From the NCBI RefSeq assembly GCF_000377765.1, contig NZ_KB898667.1:186001-250000 (forward strand): DNA of 64,000 nt, written 5' to 3'. Under the pieces are notes generated by a model. It worked only from the letters and a program-made list of their open reading frames with translations. It was not told the origin of the DNA and made no database searches. Below are positions 1 to 8,972 of this stretch, piece after piece (position 1 is the first letter of the stretch; each line of letters starts with the position of its first letter). Source of the stretch: Gracilibacillus lacisalsi DSM 19029. GTDB taxonomy: Bacteria; Bacillota; Bacilli; Bacillales; Amphibacillaceae. The translations under genes and the position numbers were made by a program.

Positions 1-320
1 GCACCAGGTCCCCCTGCAACAACTGCTGTAGCGACACCGGCGATATTACCAGTACCGATGGTTGCTGCCATCGCTGTCGTTAATGCCTGATAATGACTAA
101 TATCCCCTTTGGATGATTTATCCTGTTTTTTGCTGAAGGCTAGTTTTAATGCATAAGGTAACAACTTAAACTGCAAAAAGACCAGTCGGAATGTTAGATA
201 TAAACCTGTCCCGACTAATAAAATAAGTAGGGGAGGTCCCCATACCCATCCGCCAATCTCACCAAGTATCGCTGCACCTTCTTCGTTAATTGTGCTTAAC
301 CAATCCAACAAAAAATCCAT
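1..320 (-). CDS. Sodium:alanine/glycine symporter (AGCS family), N-terminal part
   Basis: N-terminal 106 residues of an AGCS-family amino acid carrier; the gene runs off the left edge, so its C-terminal part is missing. The product would import alanine or glycine with sodium across the cytoplasmic membrane. Visible are a first membrane segment ([20 protein letters not shown]), the link [13 protein letters not shown] and the family signature [20 protein letters not shown], which lines the ion/substrate path in AGCS proteins. The ATG at 320 follows a good AATAGGAGGGATGTG ribosome site. Family assignment is firm; substrate is inferred from the family. Confidence 0.9.
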   Translation of the reverse strand, partial: MDFLLDWLSTINEEGAAILGEIGGWVWGPPLLILLVGTGLYLTFRLVFLQFKLLPYALKLAFSKKQDKSSKGDISHYQALTTAMAATIGTGNIAGVATAVVAGGPG

Positions 321-421
321 TACACATCCCTCCTATTATTTTAAGAAAAGCTTATTATTAAAATTATTCCAATAATAGTGAGAGAATGCAATAGTATAGG
401 GAAAGTTTTTAACATAAAACG

Positions 422-646
422 TTAATAATATTTAGACGTGAGATAAAAAATAAATAGAATTAAACCTCCAAAACCGAAAATATATGTTAAGAAAATCGGA
501 TTGAACAGTATCGGGTGTTTCGCTGTTGCTTTTGTATCTGTATCATGTTCACCTTTTTGTTGATTTACAGTTTTACCGACCTTTAATGTGTAAAGTAGCG
601 AAATGAGCGCAATGATAATACTGATAATCGCTAATCCTATAATCAT
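422..646 (-). CDS. Small two-helix membrane protein, unknown function
   Basis: Encodes about 74 residues: an N-terminal hydrophobic segment (MIIGLAIISIIIALISLLY), a charged middle (about residues 25-42) and a second hydrophobic segment (NPIFLTYIFGFGGLILFIFY). GTG 655, ATG 652 and ATG 646 are all in frame. ATG 646 is preferred because the AGATAGGTG ribosome site lies six bases upstream of it and overlaps the other two. I do not recognise a family. It stands alone between the symporter and fabI, transcribed away from fabI. Confidence 0.55.
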   Translation of the reverse strand: MIIGLAIISIIIALISLLYTLKVGKTVNQQKGEHDTDTKATAKHPILFNPIFLTYIFGFGGLILFIFYLTSKYY

Positions 647-747
647 ATCCATCACCTATCTTTTTCCTTAACTTTATCTATTTTAAACGGTATTATACAC
701 ATATGAATCATTTTTATTTCGGGAAAAATATGTTATAGTAAAGATAA

Positions 748-764
748 TTAGCAGTAGGTACTAA
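748..764 (+). promoter_or_regulatory. FapR operator upstream of fabI
   Basis: The 17 bases read on the minus strand as TTAGTACCTACTGCTAA, a near-perfect match to the palindromic FapR box (TTAGTACCTANTACTAA) that controls membrane lipid genes in Bacilli. It lies 58 bp before the fabI ATG and just downstream of a TATAGT hexamer (734-739) that could be the -10 element, so bound FapR would block initiation. FapR releases DNA when malonyl-CoA rises. The sequence match is direct; regulation is inferred from B. subtilis, where fabI belongs to the FapR regulon. Confidence 0.8.
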
Positions 765-822
765 CACCAAATATTAAGTGAAACTCAGTTAACGCATAAT
801 CAAGTATCATTAGGAGGACGTT

Positions 823-1602
823 ATGGAAGATTTATTAAAATTAAAAGGAAAAAATGTCGTAGTGATGGGTGTAGCAAATCAGAGAAGTCTGGCATGGGGC
901 GTTGCGCAATCCTTGCATCAAGCAGGTGCCAACCTAATTTTCACGTATCGTAAGGAGCGTTCTTTAGCAAAACTAACAAAATTGCTGGAAAAGTCAGACC
1001 TAGATGCAAAGCTGGTACTACCTTGTGATGTCAACAATGATGATAGTATCAAAGAAGCATTCAGTAAAATTGCTGATCAAGTCGGTACCATTCATGGTGT
1101 CGTGCACTCAATCGCTTTTGCACATGGAGAAGATTTGAAAAACCGTTTTGTTGAAACATCTCGTGACGGCTATGCATTTGCACAAGATACTAGTGCATAT
1201 TCATTAATTGCAGTAGCTCGTGAAGCACAGCCTTTAATGGCTGAAGGCGGATCGATTATGGCAATGAGTTACTTAGGTGCAGAACGTGTAGTGCCAGGAT
1301 ATAATGTGATGGGTGTTGCCAAAGCAGCATTGGAGTCTACTGTTAAATACTTAGCGATGGACTTAGGAGAACATAATATTCGTGTAAATGCTATCTCTGC
1401 TGGTGCAATCAAAACGTTAGCTGCCAAAGGTGTTCCATCATTCAATGAGATTTTACACAAAATTGAAGCAGAATCGCCTTTAAAACGAAATGTGACACAA
1501 AAAGAAGTGGGAGACATGTCAGTAGCAATGCTGAGCCACCTATCCAGAGGTGTTACCGGAGAAATCGTTTATGTAGACTCTGGTTATAATATTTTAGGCT
1601 AA
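823..1602 (+). CDS. fabI: Enoyl-[acyl-carrier-protein] reductase FabI
   Basis: NAD(P)H-dependent reductase for the last step of each fatty acid elongation cycle (trans-2-enoyl-ACP to acyl-ACP), cytoplasmic and the target class for triclosan. The 259 residues match the usual length. A divergent Rossmann nucleotide site GVANQRSLAWGVA (residues 16-28) and the FabI catalytic pattern Tyr150, Tyr160-x6-Lys167 (YNVMGVAK) are intact. Start ATG follows TAGGAGGACGTT. The gene is monocistronic: FapR box upstream, strong terminator downstream. Confidence 0.97.
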   Translation: MEDLLKLKGKNVVVMGVANQRSLAWGVAQSLHQAGANLIFTYRKERSLAKLTKLLEKSDLDAKLVLPCDVNNDDSIKEAFSKIADQVGTIHGVVHSIAFAHGEDLKNRFVETSRDGYAFAQDTSAYSLIAVAREAQPLMAEGGSIMAMSYLGAERVVPGYNVMGVAKAALESTVKYLAMDLGEHNIRVNAISAGAIKTLAAKGVPSFNEILHKIEAESPLKRNVTQKEVGDMSVAMLSHLSRGVTGEIVYVDSGYNILG

Positions 1603-1605
1603 TCT

Positions 1606-1645
1606 AAAAGACAAACAGACCATTCAAGGTTTGTTTGTCTTTTTA
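1606..1645 (+). terminator. Rho-independent terminator of fabI
   Basis: Stem AAAAGACAAACA pairs with TGTTTGTCTTTTT around a 12-base loop and ends in a T-run, starting four bases after the fabI stop codon. Confidence 0.85.
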
Positions 1646-1862
1646 AATGTGGAAAGAAGCTATTAATTGTAGAAAGTGTCTTCGAGAAGAGCTCTCGAAT
1701 ACACAAGAAAACTTTAACTACTAGATATTCGAACGCGTGGCAGTTCCCCTTGGAATCTGCATAATTTTCACCTCACTTGCCAAAAAACAGAAGCTACAAC
1801 AAAATGCGAATTCTAGGGGGAGCAGCACTAGCAAGAAGATCTATGTCCCTTTTTACATTAAC

Positions 1863-4800
1863 CTAAGCAGAGATAGAAGATTCTTTTTTAGCTTCTTTAT
1901 TTAATTTCTTATTAGAGCTAAACAATCGATAAATCGCAGGAATCAATAATAGTGTAATAAACGTTGCGAACAGTAATCCCGAAATGATAACCGTCGCCAT
2001 TGGTGCTTGATAGTTACTTGACGTTCCAGTTGTAATTGCTAATGGTAGCATGCCGGCAGCGGTTGTAAAGCTAGTCATAAAAATAGGTCGGATTCGATTT
2101 CTTCCTGCTTCCACAAGTGCATCTGTAACGATATATCCTTCTTTTCTTAGTTGTTTTGTTCGATCAATAAACAGGATCGCATTATTGAGAACAATACCAA
2201 TGAGCATGATGATCCCCATAGCTGATAATGCACTTAATTCCCGTTGAGTGAAGAATAAACCTAAAATCACACCAACAATTGTCATCGGAATAATGGACAT
2301 CACAATAATTGGATGGAATAGATGATCAAATTGCACAGCCATCACGAGATAAACAAGGAAAATGGCAATCCCGATAATGGTGAGAATCTCCATCATTAAT
2401 TCTTGCTGTTGTTCCAAGTCACCTGCAGTTTCGATTTGATAGCTGTCCGGTGTTTCAAAATCAGCAATTAACTGTTGGATGTCGCGATTAACAGAACCTA
2501 AATCCCTTCCTTCTAATTCAGCAGATACCGATACATACCGTGTTCCATCATCGTGTGTGATCTGATTTGGAATTTCTGTTGTATTCAAACGAATAAATTC
2601 AGATAATGCTTTATCGCCTTCGATAGTTGGTATTTCCATAGCCAATAAGGCATCTTTCTTATCTATTTCATCGTCCCATTCTACTTGAACAGGTATCTCT
2701 TTATCTTCCACAACGATTTCGTCAATCGGCATACCTAAAAATGCTTGCTCTATATAATTTTTAACATAGAGGGAACTAAGACCACTATCACTGATAGCAT
2801 CGTCTTTCAATTCAATTACTTCGTCAAGGGAACCACGTTCGCCAGAGTGACTAACACCGACAACCCCTGGTATTTCTTCTAATTCACTGGAGAAGTCCGT
2901 TGCAATGGATTCAAGTTCTTCCAATTTATCTCCTTTTATCATCACTTGGATTGGTTGCCCACCACCTTCCGAGAATGCGCTTTGCACACTTTTAATCGGC
3001 TGTGTGTCTTGCAATTCTCGTAACGATTTCAGGATTTCTTCGTTAACTTCGCTTTGCTCTTTAGTAATGGCATCTCCTTTGGTCAAATTAATAATACTAA
3101 ACAGTAAGCCGCCATCATCCATCGCATAGTTCGCTTCTACATCTTGTATCGCTTCTAGTTCTCGATTAATTTCTTGGACAACCTCATTCTTTTCAGAGAT
3201 GGATACACCTGGTTCTAATTCAATCATCATTTCAGCATAACGGTTATACACATCTGGCATAATTGTCATTGGTATTTTCGAGACTAAAAAGAGTGAACCA
3301 GCCAACATAAAGATAAACAAGCTAATGATGGCGAAGCTATTACGTTTTTTCTTGACAATCCATTGAGCGAATCTAGTGTAGCTATTGATAATCCAACCAT
3401 CCTTTGTTTTCGCATGGCTTTTACGGATTTTTAAAAAGCGATGAGCAAAAGTTGGAATAACGGTAAAGGAGATAAGGGCAGAGCTCACTAAGGTGATGGC
3501 TACTATCATAGATAAAACGATCATAAACCTTCCAATATCTCCACTAATTAATCCAATTGGTACAAATACAACGATCGTTGTTAGCATCGAGGCGATGACT
3601 GCAGTTGCTACTTCTTTTGTTCCTTCTAATATTGCTTCCAATTTCTCCAAGCCCTGTTCCTTCTTACGATAGATCGATTCGAGAATAACGATGGAGGAGT
3701 CAACCATCATCCCAATCCCTAAGCCTAAGCCAATTAACGTTAACATGTTAAAACTATAATCAAAAAGCCACATAGCAACAAAGGTAAGGAAAATAGAAGT
3801 TGGAATTGCAAAGCCGATAATAAAAGTAGCTCTGATATTACGCAGGAAGAGAAATAGGATAAATATTGATAAAATCCCGCCAATAAGAATGTTTGCCGTT
3901 ACGCCGTTAAGCGAATCTTCTACATAATCAGCTTGAGCTACAACCTCATGTAGTTCAAATCCATTTATAAGTCCTTCCTCTCTTATCTCTTTTATTTCAT
4001 CACGGACAGCGTGAGCCATTTCAATTTGAGTTACGTCTGCAACTCGACCAATTTGTATCATGATGAAATCCTTGGAACCATTCTTCCAAACGATAGAATT
4101 ACTTTCTTGCGGTTGAAGGGAAACCTCTGCGATATCTTTCAATACAATCGTTTCATTTTGGCCTTGAATGGGTATATCCTCAATGCTGGAAGTGGAATCT
4201 AATGCGGAGTGCCATCTTAAGGACGGAGTATCCTCTTCTCCTTCAAATTGCCCAATAGCCGCTTCTCGGTTTACCTCTTGGATAGTAGTAATAATTTGCT
4301 GAAGGTCAAGTCCTTGCTCGATTATTTCATCTCGATCGAATGATACAATGATTTCCTGCTTGTAGCCTCCTTCTAATGCAACATCTCTAACTTCCCGAAG
4401 GTTTTCTAATCGAGGTTTCAACGTATTCTCAGCAAAATCTGTCATCTCCACCATATCTTCGCCAGATAAATCTAGGTAAAATTCATAATCTCCCTCTGTA
4501 CTAAATTGACCTGCTTGATAATCTTGAATATTATCATTGCTAGAAGCTACAGTGTGGATGGTATTTTCTATCTCTTGAAAAACCTCATCCCCTCGGTCTG
4601 TTTCAATCATAATACTGACATTAGTTCTACCTATATAAGAGGTAGAAGCAACATTTTCTACTCCATCAATTCCTTTGATCTCATTCTCTAAGGGGTTGGT
4701 AATGGTTTGCTCAACATCAAGCGCAGACATATCTCCTGCCATGATATCCACAAATGCCCCATCCATATTGACTGATGGCAGCAGTTCCCTGTCTAACTTT

Positions 4801-4889
4801 AAAATTGATTGAATTCCTAAGACTAAAATAAGCACAACAAGCAAACTGACAAGAATTTTCCTTTCGATAATAAACCTTAACCACTTCAA
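1863..4889 (-). CDS. RND-family efflux transporter (SwrC/AcrB type)
   Basis: A 1008-residue proton-driven exporter of the AcrB/MmpL superfamily, nearest in type to B. subtilis SwrC (YerP), which exports surfactin-like amphiphiles. It shows the duplicated RND plan: TM1 near residues 9-28, a large external loop, five TMs at about 330-490 including the TM4 segment GLGIGMMVDSSIVILES with the proton-relay aspartate, a further helix near 520, a second large loop, and five C-terminal TMs (about 845-995) with MLIGIVLNNAILFID. No membrane-fusion partner gene is adjacent, as is common in Firmicutes. It is slightly shorter than SwrC. Substrate unknown. Confidence 0.9.
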   Translation of the reverse strand: MKWLRFIIERKILVSLLVVLILVLGIQSILKLDRELLPSVNMDGAFVDIMAGDMSALDVEQTITNPLENEIKGIDGVENVASTSYIGRTNVSIMIETDRGDEVFQEIENTIHTVASSNDNIQDYQAGQFSTEGDYEFYLDLSGEDMVEMTDFAENTLKPRLENLREVRDVALEGGYKQEIIVSFDRDEIIEQGLDLQQIITTIQEVNREAAIGQFEGEEDTPSLRWHSALDSTSSIEDIPIQGQNETIVLKDIAEVSLQPQESNSIVWKNGSKDFIMIQIGRVADVTQIEMAHAVRDEIKEIREEGLINGFELHEVVAQADYVEDSLNGVTANILIGGILSIFILFLFLRNIRATFIIGFAIPTSIFLTFVAMWLFDYSFNMLTLIGLGLGIGMMVDSSIVILESIYRKKEQGLEKLEAILEGTKEVATAVIASMLTTIVVFVPIGLISGDIGRFMIVLSMIVAITLVSSALISFTVIPTFAHRFLKIRKSHAKTKDGWIINSYTRFAQWIVKKKRNSFAIISLFIFMLAGSLFLVSKIPMTIMPDVYNRYAEMMIELEPGVSISEKNEVVQEINRELEAIQDVEANYAMDDGGLLFSIINLTKGDAITKEQSEVNEEILKSLRELQDTQPIKSVQSAFSEGGGQPIQVMIKGDKLEELESIATDFSSELEEIPGVVGVSHSGERGSLDEVIELKDDAISDSGLSSLYVKNYIEQAFLGMPIDEIVVEDKEIPVQVEWDDEIDKKDALLAMEIPTIEGDKALSEFIRLNTTEIPNQITHDDGTRYVSVSAELEGRDLGSVNRDIQQLIADFETPDSYQIETAGDLEQQQELMMEILTIIGIAIFLVYLVMAVQFDHLFHPIIVMSIIPMTIVGVILGLFFTQRELSALSAMGIIMLIGIVLNNAILFIDRTKQLRKEGYIVTDALVEAGRNRIRPIFMTSFTTAAGMLPLAITTGTSSNYQAPMATVIISGLLFATFITLLLIPAIYRLFSSNKKLNKEAKKESSISA

Positions 4890-5111
4890 TGGTATCTCCT
4901 CCTAGAGCATATTATTTACAGTGCTAAGTCCCCTGATAAAAGTTTCATTGAATTGACTATCTAAGTTGTGGACAAACTATATCTACCTAGCGATTTCATT
5001 TTATACCTTAATTATCCAATTAGGTATTGCTCTTGAGACGTAACTTTTCTAAGTCTAGAGGCTTATATGATTTATGCTATACTGAAAGAAAAAGTTTTGG
5101 TGGTATGAACA

Positions 5112-6071
5112 ATGAAACGATTATTACTCGTGGTGTTATTGTTGTTAAGTGGCTGTTATCAAGCGGGAGACCAAGCAACATTACCATTTAACAAGGCTCC
5201 TCAGACAGAAAAAGCAAAAAAAGAATTGCTATATCCTGATCGACCATTAGACAGATTTTGGAATATTGCCGAGATTGATTTAGAGGCAAGTTCTGTTCTT
5301 TTAATCAATGCCGATACAGGACATGTTATTTATGAAAAAAATAGTGATATACCATTACCTACAGCAAGCATGTCAAAGATGATGACGGAATTACTTGTTT
5401 TAGAATCAATTGAGAGTGGGGAACTGAAATGGGGGCGTGATGTAGAAATAAGTGATTATGCATACACTATCTCCCACCAACCAGGCTATGCTTCTGTCGA
5501 TTTATCGAAAGAACGTGATTATACGGTGGAAGAATTGTTTCAGGCGATGGCAATTCACTCTGCAAATGGTGCAACCATCGCATTAGCGGAAGAACTAGCA
5601 GGAAGTGAAGAAGTTTTTGTACAGCAAATGAATCAGCGAGCCAAAGAATTACAGCTGGAGGAAACGCAGTTTGTAAACAGTACTGGATTAGATAATTTGC
5701 ATTTGGGCGATTATTATTCTGTCGGGAGTGTAGATGATACAAATATGATGTCTGCACAAGATTTAGCGAAACTTGCGGAGCATTTGATTACGACATATCC
5801 GGAATTGTTGGAGATTAGTAATCAGCCTACATATCTTTTAAATAACCGGGAATATGAAAATACGAATTGGATGCTGGAAGGAGACATAGCTTTTGATGGG
5901 GTAGACGGCTTGAAGACTGGATATACCGATCTTGCTGGCTATTGTTTTACCGGAACTGTTGAGAGAAACGGTGTAAGACTTATCTCAGTTGTGATGGGAA
6001 CATCCTCAGAAATCGAACGGTTTATCGAAACAGGAAGATTATACGAAAAAGCCTTTGAACAAATAGAATAA
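5112..6071 (+). CDS. Lipoprotein D-alanyl-D-alanine carboxypeptidase (PBP5-like)
   Basis: Serine peptidase S11 enzyme predicted to trim the terminal D-Ala of peptidoglycan stem peptides outside the membrane. All three active-site motifs are present: SMSK (Ser86/Lys89), SAN (150-152) and KTG (269-271). The N terminus is a lipoprotein signal with lipobox LLSGC (Cys15) rather than a cleavable signal. At 319 residues it ends just after the catalytic domain, so it lacks the C-terminal beta-domain and amphipathic anchor typical of DacA/DacF; the lipid would anchor it instead. Start follows a GGTGG ribosome site. Single-gene unit. Confidence 0.9.
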   Translation: MKRLLLVVLLLLSGCYQAGDQATLPFNKAPQTEKAKKELLYPDRPLDRFWNIAEIDLEASSVLLINADTGHVIYEKNSDIPLPTASMSKMMTELLVLESIESGELKWGRDVEISDYAYTISHQPGYASVDLSKERDYTVEELFQAMAIHSANGATIALAEELAGSEEVFVQQMNQRAKELQLEETQFVNSTGLDNLHLGDYYSVGSVDDTNMMSAQDLAKLAEHLITTYPELLEISNQPTYLLNNREYENTNWMLEGDIAFDGVDGLKTGYTDLAGYCFTGTVERNGVRLISVVMGTSSEIERFIETGRLYEKAFEQIE

Positions 6072-6131
6072 TGTCCAGCCCATTACAGAATTAGTGTAAA
6101 ATATCTCTAAACTATAAAAAATAATTAACAT

Positions 6132-6160
6132 TTGTTCCAGAAGATCTAGTTGGGTATAAT
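6132..6160 (+). promoter_or_regulatory. Probable SigA promoter of the YhgE/Pip gene
   Basis: TTGTTC (6132-6137) and a perfect TATAAT (6155-6160) are separated by 17 bases and lie 36 bases before the next start codon. Confidence 0.6.
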
Positions 6161-6196
6161 TGGTTTTGTTGATTTTAAGTAGAAGAAGGCGAAAAT

Positions 6197-8443
6197 ATGA
6201 AAAATAGTTTACATCTATACAAAACCGATATGAAGAATATGATCACGAATTGGGTTGCTGCAATTTTAATAGGCGGCCTGATGATCCTTCCCTCGTTATA
6301 TGCTTGGATGAATATTGAAGCATCATGGGATCCATATGGTCAAACTGATCAAATTAAAGTCGGGGTAGTGAATAACGATACCGGTGCCTCCGTTCGTGAG
6401 GAGGACATCGATGTCGGCAAAGAATTAGTAGAAACACTAAAAAGTAATGACTCTATGGATTGGCAGTTCGTCGATGAAGAAGAGGCCATGGACAAATTAG
6501 AATATGGAGACTACTTTGCTGTCATTGTGGTTCCAGAAGACTTTTCGGAGAAGTTGGCTACAGTGATCAGTGACCAGCCAGAAAAAGCAGAGGTAGAGTA
6601 TTTCGTTAATGAAAAAATAAACGCAATTGCTCCTAAAATAACCGATAAAGGAGCTACCGTCATTGTTGAAGAGATAAGCTCAAGCTTTATTTCAACGGTT
6701 AATGGCGTTATCTTTGATATGTTTAACCAGATCGGTATTGAATTGGAAAATTCACTGCCAGACATTATCAAATTTGAAGACTATATTTTTACAATCGAAG
6801 AAAAGCTGCCGGAAATTAAAAATACCTTAGATGAAACGTTGGCAGATGCAGAAAATGCAGAGGGTATGATCGATGATGCTAATAGTCTTATTCCTAGAGT
6901 GAAAGAGGCGACCGATCAAGGACTTTCAACCGTAAATGAGACGTTAGCATTTATAGATGAAGCAGAAGGGCGCTTAGATGAAATAGCTCCACGTGTAAAC
7001 GAAGACTTAGAAACGATTCAGCAAGCAGTGCAGGATACTAATGAATTTTTAGAATCTGTCGATCTCTCTTCACAGGAGTTGCCAGATATCAATCAACAAA
7101 TAAACAGTTGGAATGATCAAATAGATAGTACCATTACTTCGATTGAATCTATCCAGGAAGTTTTACGTCAAGTGCAAGATCAAGAGCAAAATCAGGATCA
7201 AGAAACAACGGATAATCCAGATCAGAATGGAGAAGACGATCAGGGAGCTGAAGGAGATACAAATGAAGAAGACAATCAGCAAAATAATCAAGAGCAGATA
7301 GAAGAGGCACTAAATCAACTGACAGCGATGAAAGCAACATTACAAGAACTACAAGAGCAATTGAACCAAGCTGATGAGATGATTGCAGAACATAATGAAG
7401 CACTAACAGAAATGATGGTGAACTTAAAAGAAACGGCACAATTTACAAATGAGCGATTGGATGCCTTTATTACAGAGTATCAAGAAACAATTGAGCCAAG
7501 AATCAAAGAAGAAATTCAGCATGCTAAGAGTACGTTAGAGTCAGCGAGAAATATCTTAACAGAAGTTCAAGATACAATACCAGAAGCGCAAGAAATATTA
7601 AATAGAACAGCAGCCAATTTAACAGATGGAGAAGAGATGCTAGAAAGTGTGTTAGCAGAATATCCTTACATTCATAGCAAAATTAATGAACTCGCAGATA
7701 AAATCCGAAGTGTCGAAGGGGATACGGATTTAGAAGAAATTATTGATTTATTGCAAAATGATCCTGACGCGGAACGAAGCTTTTTTGAGGAACCAGTCAT
7801 GTTAAATCAAAATAAGTTATTCCCCATTGATAATTATGGAACGGGAATGACGCCGTTCTACACGGTTTTAGCGATATGGGTCGGTGGGTTGCTGTTAATT
7901 TCACTATTGGCAACAGATCCTCATCATGTAGAGTCCTATACAGGAAGACAGATTTATTTTGGCAGATTATTCACCTTTATCACAATTGGGTTCTTTCAAA
8001 CCATTATCGTGACATTAGGTGACATGTATCTTCTTGGTGTAGAAATAAGGGAACCAATTTGGTTTATATTATTTGGCTTGTTATCAAGCATTGTATTTAT
8101 TTTGATTGTATATACCTTAGTATCGGTTTTGGGTGACATTGGCAAAGCATTGGCTATCGTATTTCTTGTTTTACAAATTGCTGGTGCTGGTGGAACCTAC
8201 CCAGTCGACTTATTACCAGGATTTTTCCAATCGATTAATCCTTATCTTCCTTTCACCTATGCGATTAATTTGATGCGAGAGGCAGTAGGAGGAATTGTAT
8301 GGAGTAAAGTCCAGCATGATGTTATCGTTCTATCGGCATTCGGACTTGTAGCATTGATCGTTGGAGCTCTGTTCAAAGCACGCTTGAATAAGTATACACA
8401 TCAATTAATGAAGAAATCGAGAGAAACCGGCTTGTTCCATTAA
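6197..8443 (+). CDS. yhgE: YhgE/Pip-family membrane protein
   Basis: A 748-residue membrane protein of the YhgE/Pip group, which includes Lactococcus phage-infection protein and is related to ABC-2 permeases and YueB/EsaA. The N-terminal helix ends in the hallmark LPSLYAWMNIEASWDPYG (about residues 31-48). A long external region (about 50-550) is rich in coiled coil, with an extremely acidic, Gln-rich low-complexity insert at about 330-375. Five membrane segments follow (about 555-740), containing the proline-rich FFQSINPYLPFTYAINLMRE motif of the family. Function in this host is unknown; members have been linked to phage adsorption and to export. A terminator-like element lies about 300 bp downstream, beyond a repeat. 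Confidence 0.88.
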   Translation: MKNSLHLYKTDMKNMITNWVAAILIGGLMILPSLYAWMNIEASWDPYGQTDQIKVGVVNNDTGASVREEDIDVGKELVETLKSNDSMDWQFVDEEEAMDKLEYGDYFAVIVVPEDFSEKLATVISDQPEKAEVEYFVNEKINAIAPKITDKGATVIVEEISSSFISTVNGVIFDMFNQIGIELENSLPDIIKFEDYIFTIEEKLPEIKNTLDETLADAENAEGMIDDANSLIPRVKEATDQGLSTVNETLAFIDEAEGRLDEIAPRVNEDLETIQQAVQDTNEFLESVDLSSQELPDINQQINSWNDQIDSTITSIESIQEVLRQVQDQEQNQDQETTDNPDQNGEDDQGAEGDTNEEDNQQNNQEQIEEALNQLTAMKATLQELQEQLNQADEMIAEHNEALTEMMVNLKETAQFTNERLDAFITEYQETIEPRIKEEIQHAKSTLESARNILTEVQDTIPEAQEILNRTAANLTDGEEMLESVLAEYPYIHSKINELADKIRSVEGDTDLEEIIDLLQNDPDAERSFFEEPVMLNQNKLFPIDNYGTGMTPFYTVLAIWVGGLLLISLLATDPHHVESYTGRQIYFGRLFTFITIGFFQTIIVTLGDMYLLGVEIREPIWFILFGLLSSIVFILIVYTLVSVLGDIGKALAIVFLVLQIAGAGGTYPVDLLPGFFQSINPYLPFTYAINLMREAVGGIVWSKVQHDVIVLSAFGLVALIVGALFKARLNKYTHQLMKKSRETGLFH

Positions 8444-8577
8444 TCATGTAAATCTCACTGGGCGCGCTGAGGGAGTCTCGCGTTATTAGCATATCCCCAT
8501 GCTAAATCTGTTGCGCTTCACTAGGGTAATAAGCCAAGTTGCCAGATCTGACAAAGATTGTAGCGCATGCATAAAGC

Positions 8578-8704
8578 GAAGGCCGCCCACTTTCACTCCT
8601 GTGGGAATCGTTTGTCCTTCAGCTAACTTTTTCGAGCGGTTTTGGCTCGAAAAAGTTAGCTGAAGGACAAACCCCACGGAAATGGAAGTGGGCAGCCGGA
8701 GCGG
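8578..8704 (+). repeat. Hairpin repeat, module A copy 1 (perfect 28-bp inner stem)
   Basis: Two perfectly complementary 28-base arms (8610-8637 and 8645-8672) flank a 7-base loop; the arms contain CCTTCAGCTAACTTTTTCG and its complement. Outer arms (CCGCCCACTTTCAC and GGAAATGGAAGTGGGC) extend the fold to about 120 bases with few mismatches. The GC-rich ends contrast with the AT-rich surroundings. Related copies lie at 33669, 57112 and, inverted, 61872; a collapsed remnant lies at 17335. It follows the 3' end of the YhgE gene. No coding potential is claimed. Confidence 0.9.
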
Positions 8705-8750
8705 TGGTCAAGCTGTTCAAATATGTCATCATTACTACTAAAGTAATAAA

Positions 8751-8776
8751 GGACCGGCGGGGTTTGCCGGTTTTTC
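8751..8776 (+). terminator. Terminator-like hairpin between repeat modules
   Basis: ACCGGC (8753-8758) pairs with GCCGGT (8766-8771) and is followed by TTTT. It sits between module A and module C and could end transcripts coming from yhgE. Confidence 0.65.
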
Positions 8777-8808
8777 CTAGTGAGACAAGAAAGTATAAAA
8801 TTTGCGCA

Positions 8809-8960
8809 GATGTCTAGCTCCGAACGCCCAGAAACTAGGCGACTTCACGAATCGCCCTACGATAAGTCATCATCGGTTCGTAAACTCACCGTGATTCCTT
8901 TATCTCAGTTGATGCGTTCCAGTCGCTACGTTTCTAAACGGGCGCTCTGCGCTTTTCTTA
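8809..8960 (+). repeat. Module C repeat, copy 1
   Basis: About 150 bp starting TGTCTAGCTCCGAACGCCC and ending GGGCGCTCTGCGCTTTTCTTA-like. The ends are nearly complementary (GAACGCCC here, GAGCGCCC in other copies, against GGGCGCTC; AGAAAC against GTTTCT). Internal hairpins are TAGGCGA/TCGCCCTA and ATCATCGGT/ACCGTGAT. The unit recurs at 33884 and 57329 with about 95% identity and as a stub at 62271. Its last bases run directly into the AGGAGG ribosome site of the following ATP-grasp gene, so it would form that gene's 5' leader. Confidence 0.88.
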
Positions 8961-8972
8961 GGAGGTTTTGCA

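Noticed and set aside
1679-1699. TTCGAGA/TCTCGAA inverted repeat after fabI
   Set aside because: Seven-bp arms with a five-base loop and no promoter or gene context; likely chance or a minor relic.
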